Assembly (NCBI RefSeq): GCF_002210425.1
Contig: NZ_MWQK01000003.1
Coordinates: 124,001-188,000 of the forward strand
DNA: 64,000 nt
Direction of reading: 5' to 3'
Origin: Fibrobacter sp. UWB2
Lineage (GTDB): Bacteria; Fibrobacterota; Fibrobacteria; Fibrobacterales; Fibrobacteraceae
The position numbers and the translations under genes were made by a program. Each line of letters starts with the position of its first letter. The stretch's first letter is position 1. The notes beneath the pieces were generated by a model, which ran no database searches, had not been told where the DNA came from, and saw nothing but the letters and a program-made list of their open reading frames with translations. Of this stretch, positions 33,824 to 41,768 are shown piece after piece.

Positions 33824-35005
33824 TCACCCCTTAAATTTCCATATTTCATATCCTTGCCGCCTTGCGGAATCATACACAGGTTGCATGTTCTTCCGTAAAA
33901 TGTTGACAAATTCATTCTTACTGTTACCGGGTTTAAACAATTCCGTTTCAGCCCATATTGAATGGATGTTGTCGCGGTAGCATTTCTCGAAGCGGCTGCG
34001 AACGAATTCGTCATCCCACATCAAACGGTACATTTCATATTGGTTGTCAGCAAATCGGTTGAAAAATGTCCAATGCGGCAGGCGATTATTCTTGGAAGAG
34101 TTTAACGAAGAATCCATCGGGATCAGATTCCACAATTCATCGTTCATCACGAACGACCATGGAATAAAATGGTCAATATCGTAATCATTTTCAATAGGCT
34201 TGTTTGTATAGATGTCAAGAATCGTTTCTCGTTGCAGGATTATTTTCCATAGTTTGCGGACTTGTTCAAGTTTTCGAACACTCGCATCCATAGGCGAGAG
34301 CTTATATACAATCCCAGGGACTTCGGGATTGTTGACCTGCAGCCACTTGGATTTTTCATGTTGAATCCATCCGAGTAACGCAACAGAATTATCTTGGATA
34401 TATTGCTTCCAAACGGGATTGAACACAACGACACGATTCAGTTGCGAGCCTTCGTCAAAGGTGTACGGCAGCAAAATACGACGATTCACAGCTTGCGTAT
34501 ATCCGACAATTTCCGAAGCACTATTCCAATTAACTTTCGCGCCACCTCCCTGTTCGTAACGATTGTAGAATCCAGCCAGAGCACGATAGGGTACGTATTT
34601 AGTTAACGCAACTTTATACTTTTTTATATCTGTGTTATATTGCTTAATGGCGTTCTTGATTTCGACCTTCGAGGCATTGGATGGGAGTTCACTTTTAGCA
34701 GCCAACTGCACGATGGCAAGTTCCAACGCATCACGAAATTCACCTTTCAGCATCCCGCTCAAGTGAACATGATATTCCAGCACAGTGTACCAGGCATTTG
34801 CAATCATCTCATCGATAATAGCATCGAATGTCGCCTGCGCAAAATCTTCATCAATAAGTTTGACAATCGCCTCAAGCCAGTAAAACTTGTAGCAATATGT
34901 CGGATTTTTCATCATAAGCGAAAAGCACTCGACATCAAGCTGATTACAATAAGGCGAACTAATATCTAAAGCTAGGCTTTGCGGGAAAGAATTATATTCA
35001 TCCAT
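33824..35005 (-). CDS. HNH endonuclease domain protein
   Basis: A 393-residue protein. The HNH core is near residues 270-305: NDYDIDHFIPWSFV then ELWNLIPMDSSLNSSKNNRL, giving the Asp-His, Asn and Asn-Lys positions of a metal-dependent HNH nuclease. The N-terminal 250 residues are helical with no named family. It starts inside the 3' end of the methyltransferase gene (34-nt overlap) and is followed after 3 nt by the helicase gene, so the three form one operon. A restriction-like DNA cleavage role is inferred. Confidence 0.8.
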   Translation of the reverse strand: MDEYNSFPQSLALDISSPYCNQLDVECFSLMMKNPTYCYKFYWLEAIVKLIDEDFAQATFDAIIDEMIANAWYTVLEYHVHLSGMLKGEFRDALELAIVQLAAKSELPSNASKVEIKNAIKQYNTDIKKYKVALTKYVPYRALAGFYNRYEQGGGAKVNWNSASEIVGYTQAVNRRILLPYTFDEGSQLNRVVVFNPVWKQYIQDNSVALLGWIQHEKSKWLQVNNPEVPGIVYKLSPMDASVRKLEQVRKLWKIILQRETILDIYTNKPIENDYDIDHFIPWSFVMNDELWNLIPMDSSLNSSKNNRLPHWTFFNRFADNQYEMYRLMWDDEFVRSRFEKCYRDNIHSIWAETELFKPGNSKNEFVNILRKNMQPVYDSARRQGYEIWKFKG

Positions 35006-35562
35006 TTTTCGTCTTTCCTATTCGGTCTAACATCTGTAGAAATCCAATATTCTCTACATTGTAATTCTGGAACAAGTGTAAGCATTTCATTTAGACGATT
35101 TTCCGTAAAATCTATAAAAAAGCGACCTTGACGTTCGCCAGAAAAATCACCATACTTGAAGGATGTATAAATTACTCCAGTATTTTTCAGTGCAACGGCC
35201 ATTTTATGCAATACTGAAATCAAGTCATCCCATTGCAAATGGAGAATAGAGGCGCAGGCCCAAATTCCATCATATTCGTTTACTGATGCAAATTCTTGAA
35301 AATACAACTGCTTAACAGGAATTCCCGTATAGGCACTTGCCAATCGGCAAAATTCCCTAGAACCATCAACAGCATCAACATCATAACCTTTATCCAAAAA
35401 ATATTTGGTATCCCGACCAGAACCACATCCAAAATCGAGAATTTTCGCATACGATGGCATATACCGCAGGAACCGCTCCTGCGTCGCAGAAAAATCAACA
35501 CAAACAGTGCTACGAGAATACTCTAGAGCATTTCTATTATAATATTCAATGGTCGATGTCAT
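34972..35562 (-). CDS. Class I SAM-dependent methyltransferase
   Basis: A 196-residue protein with motif I ILDFGCGSGRDTKYFLDKGY, an acidic motif II (VDAVDGS) and YDGIWACASILHLQWDDL at the motif IV/post-IV place. This last form is typical of small-molecule or non-DNA methyltransferases (no DPPY or NPPY), so DNA modification is not evident. It is first in the operon methyltransferase-HNH-helicase, with a 34-nt overlap onto the HNH gene. What it methylates is unknown. Confidence 0.8.
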   Translation of the reverse strand: MTSTIEYYNRNALEYSRSTVCVDFSATQERFLRYMPSYAKILDFGCGSGRDTKYFLDKGYDVDAVDGSREFCRLASAYTGIPVKQLYFQEFASVNEYDGIWACASILHLQWDDLISVLHKMAVALKNTGVIYTSFKYGDFSGERQGRFFIDFTENRLNEMLTLVPELQCREYWISTDVRPNRKDEKWMNIILSRKA

Positions 35563-35655
35563 ACAACATCTTTAAAATACTTTATTTCAGCCACTCTCAT
35601 AAACTTATTTTTCAAAATGTCACTTCAAATCAAGGAAATCTTAGAGAATGACTAC

Positions 35656-35686
35656 TAAAAAAAGCCGGATGTATAAAACAATCCGA
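35656..35686 (-). terminator. Intrinsic terminator of the Rpn gene
   Basis: On the minus strand CGGATTGT pairs with ACATCCG (one bulge), followed by TTTTTTT. It lies 30 nt after the Rpn stop. Confidence 0.65.
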
Positions 35687-35715
35687 CCCATTACATAAAC
35701 AGCAACAACGTGAAT

Positions 35716-36642
35716 TTATAGAGCCTTGACCTCTTCTTCGGTAAGGCCGGTAAATTCAATAATTTCTTTAACAGGCATATTCTTGCTTTTCATCTTCTTC
35801 GCAATTTCACGAGTATTTTTAGATACATTTTTAGAAATCTCCGCGTTGATTTCATCCGCGAATTCCTCAAAGAAGCCCCGTCTAAGGACATTATGATCCC
35901 ATCTGTCGTGATGCATTTTCTGATAAGCCTCGAATTCTTTTTTACTGAATTTAGATACTTTGGAACTCTCCGTCAACTGTTTGAATTTTTTGTCAGAAAG
36001 CTCTTCGGGGAGCTCTCGCAGCTTATCCAAATAACGGAAAAAGAACAGCCATTTGCTAAGATTGTCCTTGCCGATAAAGAACGGGACCTTCGAAAGTTCA
36101 ATAATCGTATAGTTATACGCATCCATAATCTGTTCGCCGGTTTCCAAATCCAAAGTCGTAGCGCGGTGAACAATTCGATTGTCATTTTCGAAAATGCGGT
36201 ACTGAGCAAGAGCAATGACATAAGTCGGCTTCACGTCATAATCCCATTCACCGGGTTCCGCCTGGTTCGCAACAAGTTCACTCGCATAGAACGCAAGACG
36301 TTTCAAGAAGTTGTCCATTTCACGAATCTGAACTTCAATTTCTATCAAATTTCCAGCATCGTCTTCGCAGTGTAAGTCAAAAATCGCCGTGCGGGACACC
36401 TTACTTCCGCTCAGATTTTTAGCCACATTGCGGGTTTTCACGCTCTTGATGGGATGCTTGAGTTGCGGAGCCAAAAGGTCGTTCAACAGGTTCACTAGGT
36501 TTTCGCGGCTGACAGGTTTGTCTGGGTCAAACGCTTTCTTAAAAGCGAGATCAATCAACAAATTTGCATACGGACTTTGTTCGCCCGGCTTTACGAGATA
36601 GTCTTCGAGTGACTTGTGAGTAGTAACATTTTTCTTTTTCAT
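35716..36642 (-). CDS. Rpn-family PD-(D/E)XK nuclease (TIGR01784 type)
   Basis: A 308-residue protein of the transposase-like PDDEXK group: ANLLIDLAFKKAFDPDKPVS, then RTAIFDLHCEDDAGNLIEIE (Asp and the E-x-E strand), then RLAFYASELVANQ, YVIALAQYRIF and the C-terminal helical tail NMPVKEIIEFTGLTEEEVK. It differs in sequence from the Rpn gene at 13328-14263, so the two are separate acquisitions or old paralogues. It borders the defence genes on the right and is divergent from xpt. Confidence 0.88.
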   Translation of the reverse strand: MKKKNVTTHKSLEDYLVKPGEQSPYANLLIDLAFKKAFDPDKPVSRENLVNLLNDLLAPQLKHPIKSVKTRNVAKNLSGSKVSRTAIFDLHCEDDAGNLIEIEVQIREMDNFLKRLAFYASELVANQAEPGEWDYDVKPTYVIALAQYRIFENDNRIVHRATTLDLETGEQIMDAYNYTIIELSKVPFFIGKDNLSKWLFFFRYLDKLRELPEELSDKKFKQLTESSKVSKFSKKEFEAYQKMHHDRWDHNVLRRGFFEEFADEINAEISKNVSKNTREIAKKMKSKNMPVKEIIEFTGLTEEEVKAL

Positions 36643-36722
36643 GCGGCAATATATGCGAAATTCATGCCAACCGAAAAAATGCTAATTTCACGCGAAAAAC
36701 GGCAAATTGCAATTTGCGAAAA

Positions 36723-36756
36723 AGTGATTAATCGATTTAATCACTGATTAATCACT
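36723..36756. promoter_or_regulatory. Triple AGTGATTAA/TTAATCACT repeat upstream of xpt
   Basis: AGTGATTAA (36723-36731) and TTAATCACT (36737-36745) form a perfect palindrome, followed by a second TTAATCACT at 36748-36756. The cluster lies between the divergent Rpn and xpt genes and has the look of a repeated operator, for example for a purine or xanthine regulator. No purine riboswitch was recognised. Confidence 0.45.
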
Positions 36757-36888
36757 TCACGCAACACATGTTCAAGCGTCCCGTTTTTCGACATTTCGCC
36801 CACTTCTAAGGAAATTCCGACAATCTCACCCCATAATGTAAGCAATTCGAATAATTGCAAAAATGGCGCTTTTTGCTAGATTTCATGC

Positions 36889-37470
36889 ATGAACTTCCTT
36901 GAGCAAAAAATCCTTGCCGATGGCGTAGTCAAACCCGGCAACGTCCTTAAAGTTGACAGTTTCTTAAACCACCAAATTGACATCCGCCTGATGCAAAAAA
37001 TCGGCGAAGAGTTCAAACGCCGTTTTGCCGACGTCCAGTTCAATAAGGTGCTCACCATCGAGGCAAGCGGTATCGCCATCGCGGCATTTATCGCCTACCT
37101 GAACGACGTGCCCGTGGTATTCGCCAAGAAGGGCCAAACCGTCAACAGCACCGACGACAAATACGTTGCCAAGGCATATTCCTTCACGCACAAAAAGTTC
37201 AACGACATTTTCGTTTCGCGCCCGTACCTCAAGCCGACCGACAAAATTCTCATCGTAGACGATTTCCTCGCTGACGGTGAAGCAAGCAAGGCACTCATCG
37301 ACCTCGTGAAGCAAGCAAGCGCTGAACTCGTCGGTGTCGGCATCGCCATCGAAAAGGGCATGCAGCCCGGTGGAGCAAAGCTCCGCGCCGCAGGCGTACG
37401 CCTCGAATCCATCGCCATCGTCGATAGCATGGACCCCGAAACCGGATTCATCAAGTTCCGCGAACAGTAA
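36889..37470 (+). CDS. xpt: Xanthine phosphoribosyltransferase
   Basis: Converts xanthine plus PRPP to XMP in purine salvage. It has 193 residues, the usual length. The N-terminus matches the family (NFLEQKILADGVVKPGNVLKVDSFLNHQ). The PRPP-binding loop is ILIVDDFLADGEASKAL (about residues 119-135), with the substrate hood at VRLESIAIVDSMD. No strong ribosome binding site precedes ATG 36889. A nucleobase permease gene follows after 35 nt, giving an uptake-and-salvage operon. Confidence 0.95.
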   Translation: MNFLEQKILADGVVKPGNVLKVDSFLNHQIDIRLMQKIGEEFKRRFADVQFNKVLTIEASGIAIAAFIAYLNDVPVVFAKKGQTVNSTDDKYVAKAYSFTHKKFNDIFVSRPYLKPTDKILIVDDFLADGEASKALIDLVKQASAELVGVGIAIEKGMQPGGAKLRAAGVRLESIAIVDSMDPETGFIKFREQ

Positions 37471-37505
37471 CTAGATTGCCGCAGGCAAAGCATTCAAGGT
37501 AAAGC

Positions 37506-38825
37506 ATGAAGACTTCGGACAACATCTACCAGCTTGACGGACGCGTTCCGCTTTTACAGGCAATTCCATTCGGCTTGCAGCACGTGCTCGCCATGTTCGT
37601 AAGTAACATTACGCCGATCATCATCCTTGCAAACGTCGTCGGGATTGAAAAAGGCCTCACCGCCTCGCTTATCCAGAACTGCATGATTATCGCAAGCATC
37701 GGTACGCTCATCCAGCTCTACCCCGTCTGGAAAATCGGCTCCCGCCTCCCCATCGTCATGGGCATCAGTTTCACATTCCTCTCCGTCTCCATTTCCATCG
37801 GAGTATCGCAAGGCATGGGAACGCTCATGGGCGCCGTCATCGTTGGCGGTATTGTCGAAGGACTTCTCGGTCTCTGCGCCAAATACTGGCTCAAGCTCAT
37901 CCCGCACATCGTCGCGGCCACCGTCGTGACCTCCATCGGATTTTCGCTTTTGCCCATCGGCGCTAATTCATTCGCAGGCGGTCAAGGCGCCGCTGACTTC
38001 GGTTCTGCACAGAACTGGATTGTCGGAAGCGTCACGCTCCTCACCTGCTTGCTCACGCAGATTTTTGCGAAAGGATTCTTGCGTTCACTCTCCGTTTTGG
38101 TCGGCCTCATCGTCGGTTACATTCTCGCACTCTGCATGGGCATGGTCGATTTCTCGGGCATCACAAGCAACGGCTTTTTCGCACTCCCCAAATTCCTCCC
38201 GTTCACCCCAGAATTTAACTTGGGCGCCATCCTCTCCGTCATCGCCATCTATCTCGTGTCCGCCACGGAAACCGTCGGTGACTCCAGCGCCCTTTGCAGC
38301 GGTGCCCTCAAGCGCCAGATCCACAAAGTCGAAATGGGTGGCGCCATCAGCTGCGACGGTTTCGTAAGTTCCATTTCCGGCCTCTTCGGCTGCACCCCGA
38401 TTACATCGTTCAGCCAGAACGTCGGCCTCGCCTCGCTCTCTGGCGTTGTGAACCGCTTCGCCATCGCGACAAGCGCAGGCATCATGCTCCTCGGCGGCCT
38501 CTTCCCGCCCGTAGGTACCCTCCTCACGACCATCCCGCAAGCCGTTCTCGGTGGCTGCACCATCATGATGTTCGGTTCCATCCTCTTCGCAGGATTCGGC
38601 ATGATTGCGAAAAGCGGTTTCTCGCAGCGTAACATGATTATCGTTAGCTTGTCCTTAAGCACCGGCCTCGGATTCACATCCGCATCGCAGATGTTCAAAA
38701 TCTTCCCGCAGATTATCCAGACCATCTTCGCCGAAAACTGCGTCGCTGTGGTATTCATCCTCGCCGTTGCATTGAACTTGGTATTGCCCAAGGACAAGGA
38801 AGAAAAAGCAGCAGAAGCAAAATAA
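37506..38825 (+). CDS. NCS2-family xanthine/uracil permease
   Basis: A 439-residue inner-membrane nucleobase transporter. The N-terminus LLQAIPFGLQHVLAMFVSNI is the family opening and is followed by about 12-14 helices. The functional segments SATETVGDSSALC and ISCDGFVSSISGLFGCTPIT match NCS2. Clustering with xpt makes xanthine the likely substrate. It ends at a strong terminator (38850-38879). Confidence 0.9.
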   Translation: MKTSDNIYQLDGRVPLLQAIPFGLQHVLAMFVSNITPIIILANVVGIEKGLTASLIQNCMIIASIGTLIQLYPVWKIGSRLPIVMGISFTFLSVSISIGVSQGMGTLMGAVIVGGIVEGLLGLCAKYWLKLIPHIVAATVVTSIGFSLLPIGANSFAGGQGAADFGSAQNWIVGSVTLLTCLLTQIFAKGFLRSLSVLVGLIVGYILALCMGMVDFSGITSNGFFALPKFLPFTPEFNLGAILSVIAIYLVSATETVGDSSALCSGALKRQIHKVEMGGAISCDGFVSSISGLFGCTPITSFSQNVGLASLSGVVNRFAIATSAGIMLLGGLFPPVGTLLTTIPQAVLGGCTIMMFGSILFAGFGMIAKSGFSQRNMIIVSLSLSTGLGFTSASQMFKIFPQIIQTIFAENCVAVVFILAVALNLVLPKDKEEKAAEAK

Positions 38826-38849
38826 CCATTAAACAAATTTTAATTAAAA

Positions 38850-38879
38850 ACCCAGCCAAGCCGGCTGGGTATTTTTTTT
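38850..38879 (+). terminator. Strong intrinsic terminator of xpt-permease operon
   Basis: ACCCAGCC pairs with GGCTGGGT around a 5-nt loop, followed by eight T. The sequence is also preceded by A-runs, so it may serve the convergent dGTPase-like gene as well. Confidence 0.9.
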
Positions 38880-38884
38880 GCACA

Positions 38885-40060
38885 TTACTTTTCCCCAAAA
38901 CTCACGCCGAATGACTTTGGCATCACGATTTCCTTATAGGCGTTCATCAGGTAGTCATCGGTCATTCCAGAGACGTAATCAGCAACAATGCGCGGGAGCG
39001 ATGTCGTTTCTTTGTACTTTTCGCCAAGCGATTCACACCAGTGATTGATTCCTGTTGCCTTTTTCACGCCAGACTTGAGTTCATCAAGGCATTCTTCCAA
39101 GACGGTACGGAACATCATCCTGATTTTTTCGTCCTGGGTTGACTTTTTCGGATTCAAATAGATGTTTTTGTAGTTCCAGTTTTTCAGCTGGTTAAGCGCA
39201 TCGAAAACTTCAGGCGAAAACACAAGCGTTTCTTTGTCTAAACTATTGTTGACAAGGTCTGTAATAAGCGTGTTGACGATTTCGCTATTTTTGCTACCGA
39301 GAACTTTCGTGATTTCTTGGGGGATATCTTCGCGCTTCACTAGTTTCAAGATGATGGCATCTTCGATGTCGCGGCCAACGTACGCAATCACGTCCGAGAT
39401 TCGCATGACACATCCTTCCAATGTCATCGGGACCATCTCTTTCGATTTCAGCGTTCCGCTTAAGCTGTTTCTGTATTCTTCCAGCAGTTTTTCTGGAGTC
39501 TTGCTACGGTTGCAGCCGTATTCGTTTTTCAGGATTTCGCCGTTGTGGCAGATGATTCCGTCGAGCACTTGCGCGGTAAGGTTCAGTCCCTTGCCGTACG
39601 CTTCGAGATCATTGAACAATCTAAAGCTTTGAACATTGTGTTCAAAAATTCCTTCTCCGCAATCTTGCAAAAACTTCGAGACAATCCGTTCGCCATCGTG
39701 CCCAAAAGGCGTATGGCCCACATCGTGACCTAGCGAAATCGCCTCAATCAAATCCTCGTTCAGATTCAAAAAGCGTCCAATGGTCCTTGCGATTTTAGCG
39801 ACCAGCTGCACGTGCAGCACACGATGCGTGATGTGGTCATTTTCAACAAGGTAAAATGCCTGGGTTTTGTCAATGTATCGGCTATAGCAATAGGAATGGA
39901 TAATCTTATCCGCATCGCGGGAAAAGTTCGGGCGGATATCGTCCGGCACTTCGTGATAGCGAATTGCGGAAGCGGACTTGCAGGCGTATTCTGCAAGCGA
40001 GTTTTCCTTTTCCATCAAGCGGGATTCAATTTGTTTTTTGACTGAGGCGTTCCATTCCAT
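38885..40060 (-). CDS. dGTPase-like HD-domain nucleotide triphosphohydrolase
   Basis: A 391-residue HD hydrolase expected to split a dNTP to nucleoside plus triphosphate. The family motifs are clear: SRYIDKTQAFYL, THRVLHVQLVAKIAR (first His), the metal HD in SLGHDVGHTPFGHDGER (about residues 110-125) and the later ICHNGEIL and MRISDVIAYVGRDIED segments. It starts 5 nt after the stop of the 2TM-Rossmann-RyR gene, so both are on one transcript. dGTPases are housekeeping enzymes but some deplete dNTPs as phage defence; the pairing here raises the second possibility. Confidence 0.88.
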   Translation of the reverse strand: MEWNASVKKQIESRLMEKENSLAEYACKSASAIRYHEVPDDIRPNFSRDADKIIHSYCYSRYIDKTQAFYLVENDHITHRVLHVQLVAKIARTIGRFLNLNEDLIEAISLGHDVGHTPFGHDGERIVSKFLQDCGEGIFEHNVQSFRLFNDLEAYGKGLNLTAQVLDGIICHNGEILKNEYGCNRSKTPEKLLEEYRNSLSGTLKSKEMVPMTLEGCVMRISDVIAYVGRDIEDAIILKLVKREDIPQEITKVLGSKNSEIVNTLITDLVNNSLDKETLVFSPEVFDALNQLKNWNYKNIYLNPKKSTQDEKIRMMFRTVLEECLDELKSGVKKATGINHWCESLGEKYKETTSLPRIVADYVSGMTDDYLMNAYKEIVMPKSFGVSFGEK

Positions 40061-40065
40061 AAAAA

Positions 40066-41712
40066 TTACCCGTTCATAATGTATTCGGCATTTTCGAGAA
40101 TGTACGAATCTTTGGACTTTTGTTCTTCGGGGAGGCGGTCAAACGGAATGATGTCATGACGTGTGAAAGTCCGTTCATCGGTGGGACCCGAGCGGTAACC
40201 CATAAGGAGCATGGACATCATCCAGCGGCGATGTTCTGCGTCGCGCAACAAAGCATCATCGTCCGTGATTTCAAAACAGCGTTTGCGGAGCGGGAGCGCA
40301 TTCGCGCAGTAAATGGCAGACGTTTTATCGGCTTCGCTCAAGCGGTACCACATTTTTTCTTCGGTGTCGCGAGTATCAGGATTTTCGTTCCTTTCGCGAA
40401 CGTAGTTTGCACGCTGGCCGCGTTCCACGCGTTTGGAGTGCACGAATTCCTTCATTTCGTCGATATCACCCATGATGCGCACGTAACCGTACATTCCGCT
40501 TTCGTTGATGCGCTTGATAATGTCATCGTTTGCTTCGCGCCAGTAGACGGCAATGTCGGCGTTGTCGTAAACAGCTCGCGGCAAATGCACAAGTGTCGAG
40601 ATGGCCTTGGAAGCGTCTTCCTTGCAAATGCAAACGACAAGGCGTTCCCTTGGGCTTGCGGCCACGGCTGCAATAAAATTGCGCGCCAGGTCTGCTTCGC
40701 AATAGGCATCGACAAAGTTCCATTCGACATCCAGGTAATCGCCTCGCGTTGTCTCCGGGTCGTGCGTAACCTTGTTTCCATTGGCGTCGACGTAGGTGTA
40801 CTTCGAGAGTCTAAAAAGCCCCATGCGAGAAACGACCAAGCGGTCTACCCACTTTTCACAATCTTCATCCACAAACGTAATGCAGGTCTTCAAGTTTGTA
40901 CGTTTGAAATTCGGATAATGGCAAACGTTTGCAACGGCAAAGGCAACCGCCTGCGCAATCGGGCCGGTTCCCAATAGTACAACGTGCAAGCGTTCATTTT
41001 CGGCTTCGCGAATAGTCGGCAAAAAGTCCGTACCGACAAGCAACTGTTCCGACATGAATTCGTATTCGTTAAAAACGTCAACCAGCAAATGGCCCTTATT
41101 CTGTTCAGGGGCCTTCAGGTACCACAAAATTTCGGAGGTCGAGGGGTCGCTCAACAACAAATGGCAATGGATATCGCGTGGGGACTTTTCGCACACGTTG
41201 CGCAATACTTCGATGCAGTGCAAATTGCGCGAATCGCGTTCGGGGCCGTCTTCGCCAATCACCAAAATTTGGCTTGCCAAAAGAGCGCCTGCATAAATCA
41301 GATCTTCTTCGTTTTCGTAATCCTTTTTATAATGGATAAAATGCCCATCGATATCGCGGCGGCTCACAACAACTATCGGGCGCTTATCGTCCTTGAGCGC
41401 ACGCAATATACTTTTAAGCTGGTGGCCCGCACCAAGTACAAGCACATGGCCACGGACATCGACATGCTTTTTGCCTTCACGCATGGATTCGGACGTGTTC
41501 TTGAACACATTGATCATCACGCTGATGAAGAGCACCGCGAAAACGACGTAGCCCGACAAGAAGCCTTTCCAGCCGAGCGTCTTTTCGCCAAGCACCCATG
41601 AACCAAGCAAAACGCCAATGACAAAGATAACCAGCGACAGGCCAAGCAAAATCAAGAGTTTCTTGGCGATGCCATTCGACCAGGCGCCTTTAATAAGTCC
41701 GTTATAATTCAT
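40066..41712 (-). CDS. 2TM protein with Rossmann (RCK/TrkA-N-like) domains and a C-terminal RyR domain
   Basis: 548 residues. Two TM helices come first (about 19-43 and 47-71), then a TrkA-N/RCK-like nucleotide-binding fold (VRGHVLVLGAGHQLKSILRAL, about 85-210). A second Rossmann-like unit follows (LHVVLLGTGPIAQAVAFAVA, about 240-360). The C-terminus (about 485-545) has the pattern of the RyR domain: DAEHRRWMMSMLLMGYRSGP, then HDIIPFDRLPEEQKSKD. RyR domains in bacteria are thought to bind nucleotide-like ligands. Architecture suggests a ligand-gated membrane channel or sensor. It is first in an operon with the dGTPase-like gene and has a palindromic promoter. Confidence 0.7.
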   Translation of the reverse strand: MNYNGLIKGAWSNGIAKKLLILLGLSLVIFVIGVLLGSWVLGEKTLGWKGFLSGYVVFAVLFISVMINVFKNTSESMREGKKHVDVRGHVLVLGAGHQLKSILRALKDDKRPIVVVSRRDIDGHFIHYKKDYENEEDLIYAGALLASQILVIGEDGPERDSRNLHCIEVLRNVCEKSPRDIHCHLLLSDPSTSEILWYLKAPEQNKGHLLVDVFNEYEFMSEQLLVGTDFLPTIREAENERLHVVLLGTGPIAQAVAFAVANVCHYPNFKRTNLKTCITFVDEDCEKWVDRLVVSRMGLFRLSKYTYVDANGNKVTHDPETTRGDYLDVEWNFVDAYCEADLARNFIAAVAASPRERLVVCICKEDASKAISTLVHLPRAVYDNADIAVYWREANDDIIKRINESGMYGYVRIMGDIDEMKEFVHSKRVERGQRANYVRERNENPDTRDTEEKMWYRLSEADKTSAIYCANALPLRKRCFEITDDDALLRDAEHRRWMMSMLLMGYRSGPTDERTFTRHDIIPFDRLPEEQKSKDSYILENAEYIMNG

Positions 41713-41732
41713 GAAACGCTCCCGATAAATCC

Positions 41733-41750
41733 AACTATAATATTATAGTT
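41733..41750 (-). promoter_or_regulatory. 18-bp perfect palindrome over the -10 box of the RyR-dGTPase operon
   Basis: AACTATAATATTATAGTT is its own complement and contains TATAAT on the minus strand about 20 nt before the ATG at 41712. Its position at the promoter makes it a candidate operator, so the operon is likely controlled separately from sbcC upstream. Confidence 0.5.
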
Positions 41751-41768
41751 AATTTCTCGGGATCCGAT

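Noticed and set aside
34972-35005. Restriction-modification assignment for the methyltransferase and HNH pair
   Set aside because: The methyltransferase lacks a recognisable DNA-methylase catalytic motif, so a plain R-M label is not supported.
36643-36888. Purine riboswitch before xpt
   Set aside because: I could not find the conserved aptamer loops; only palindromic repeats are visible.
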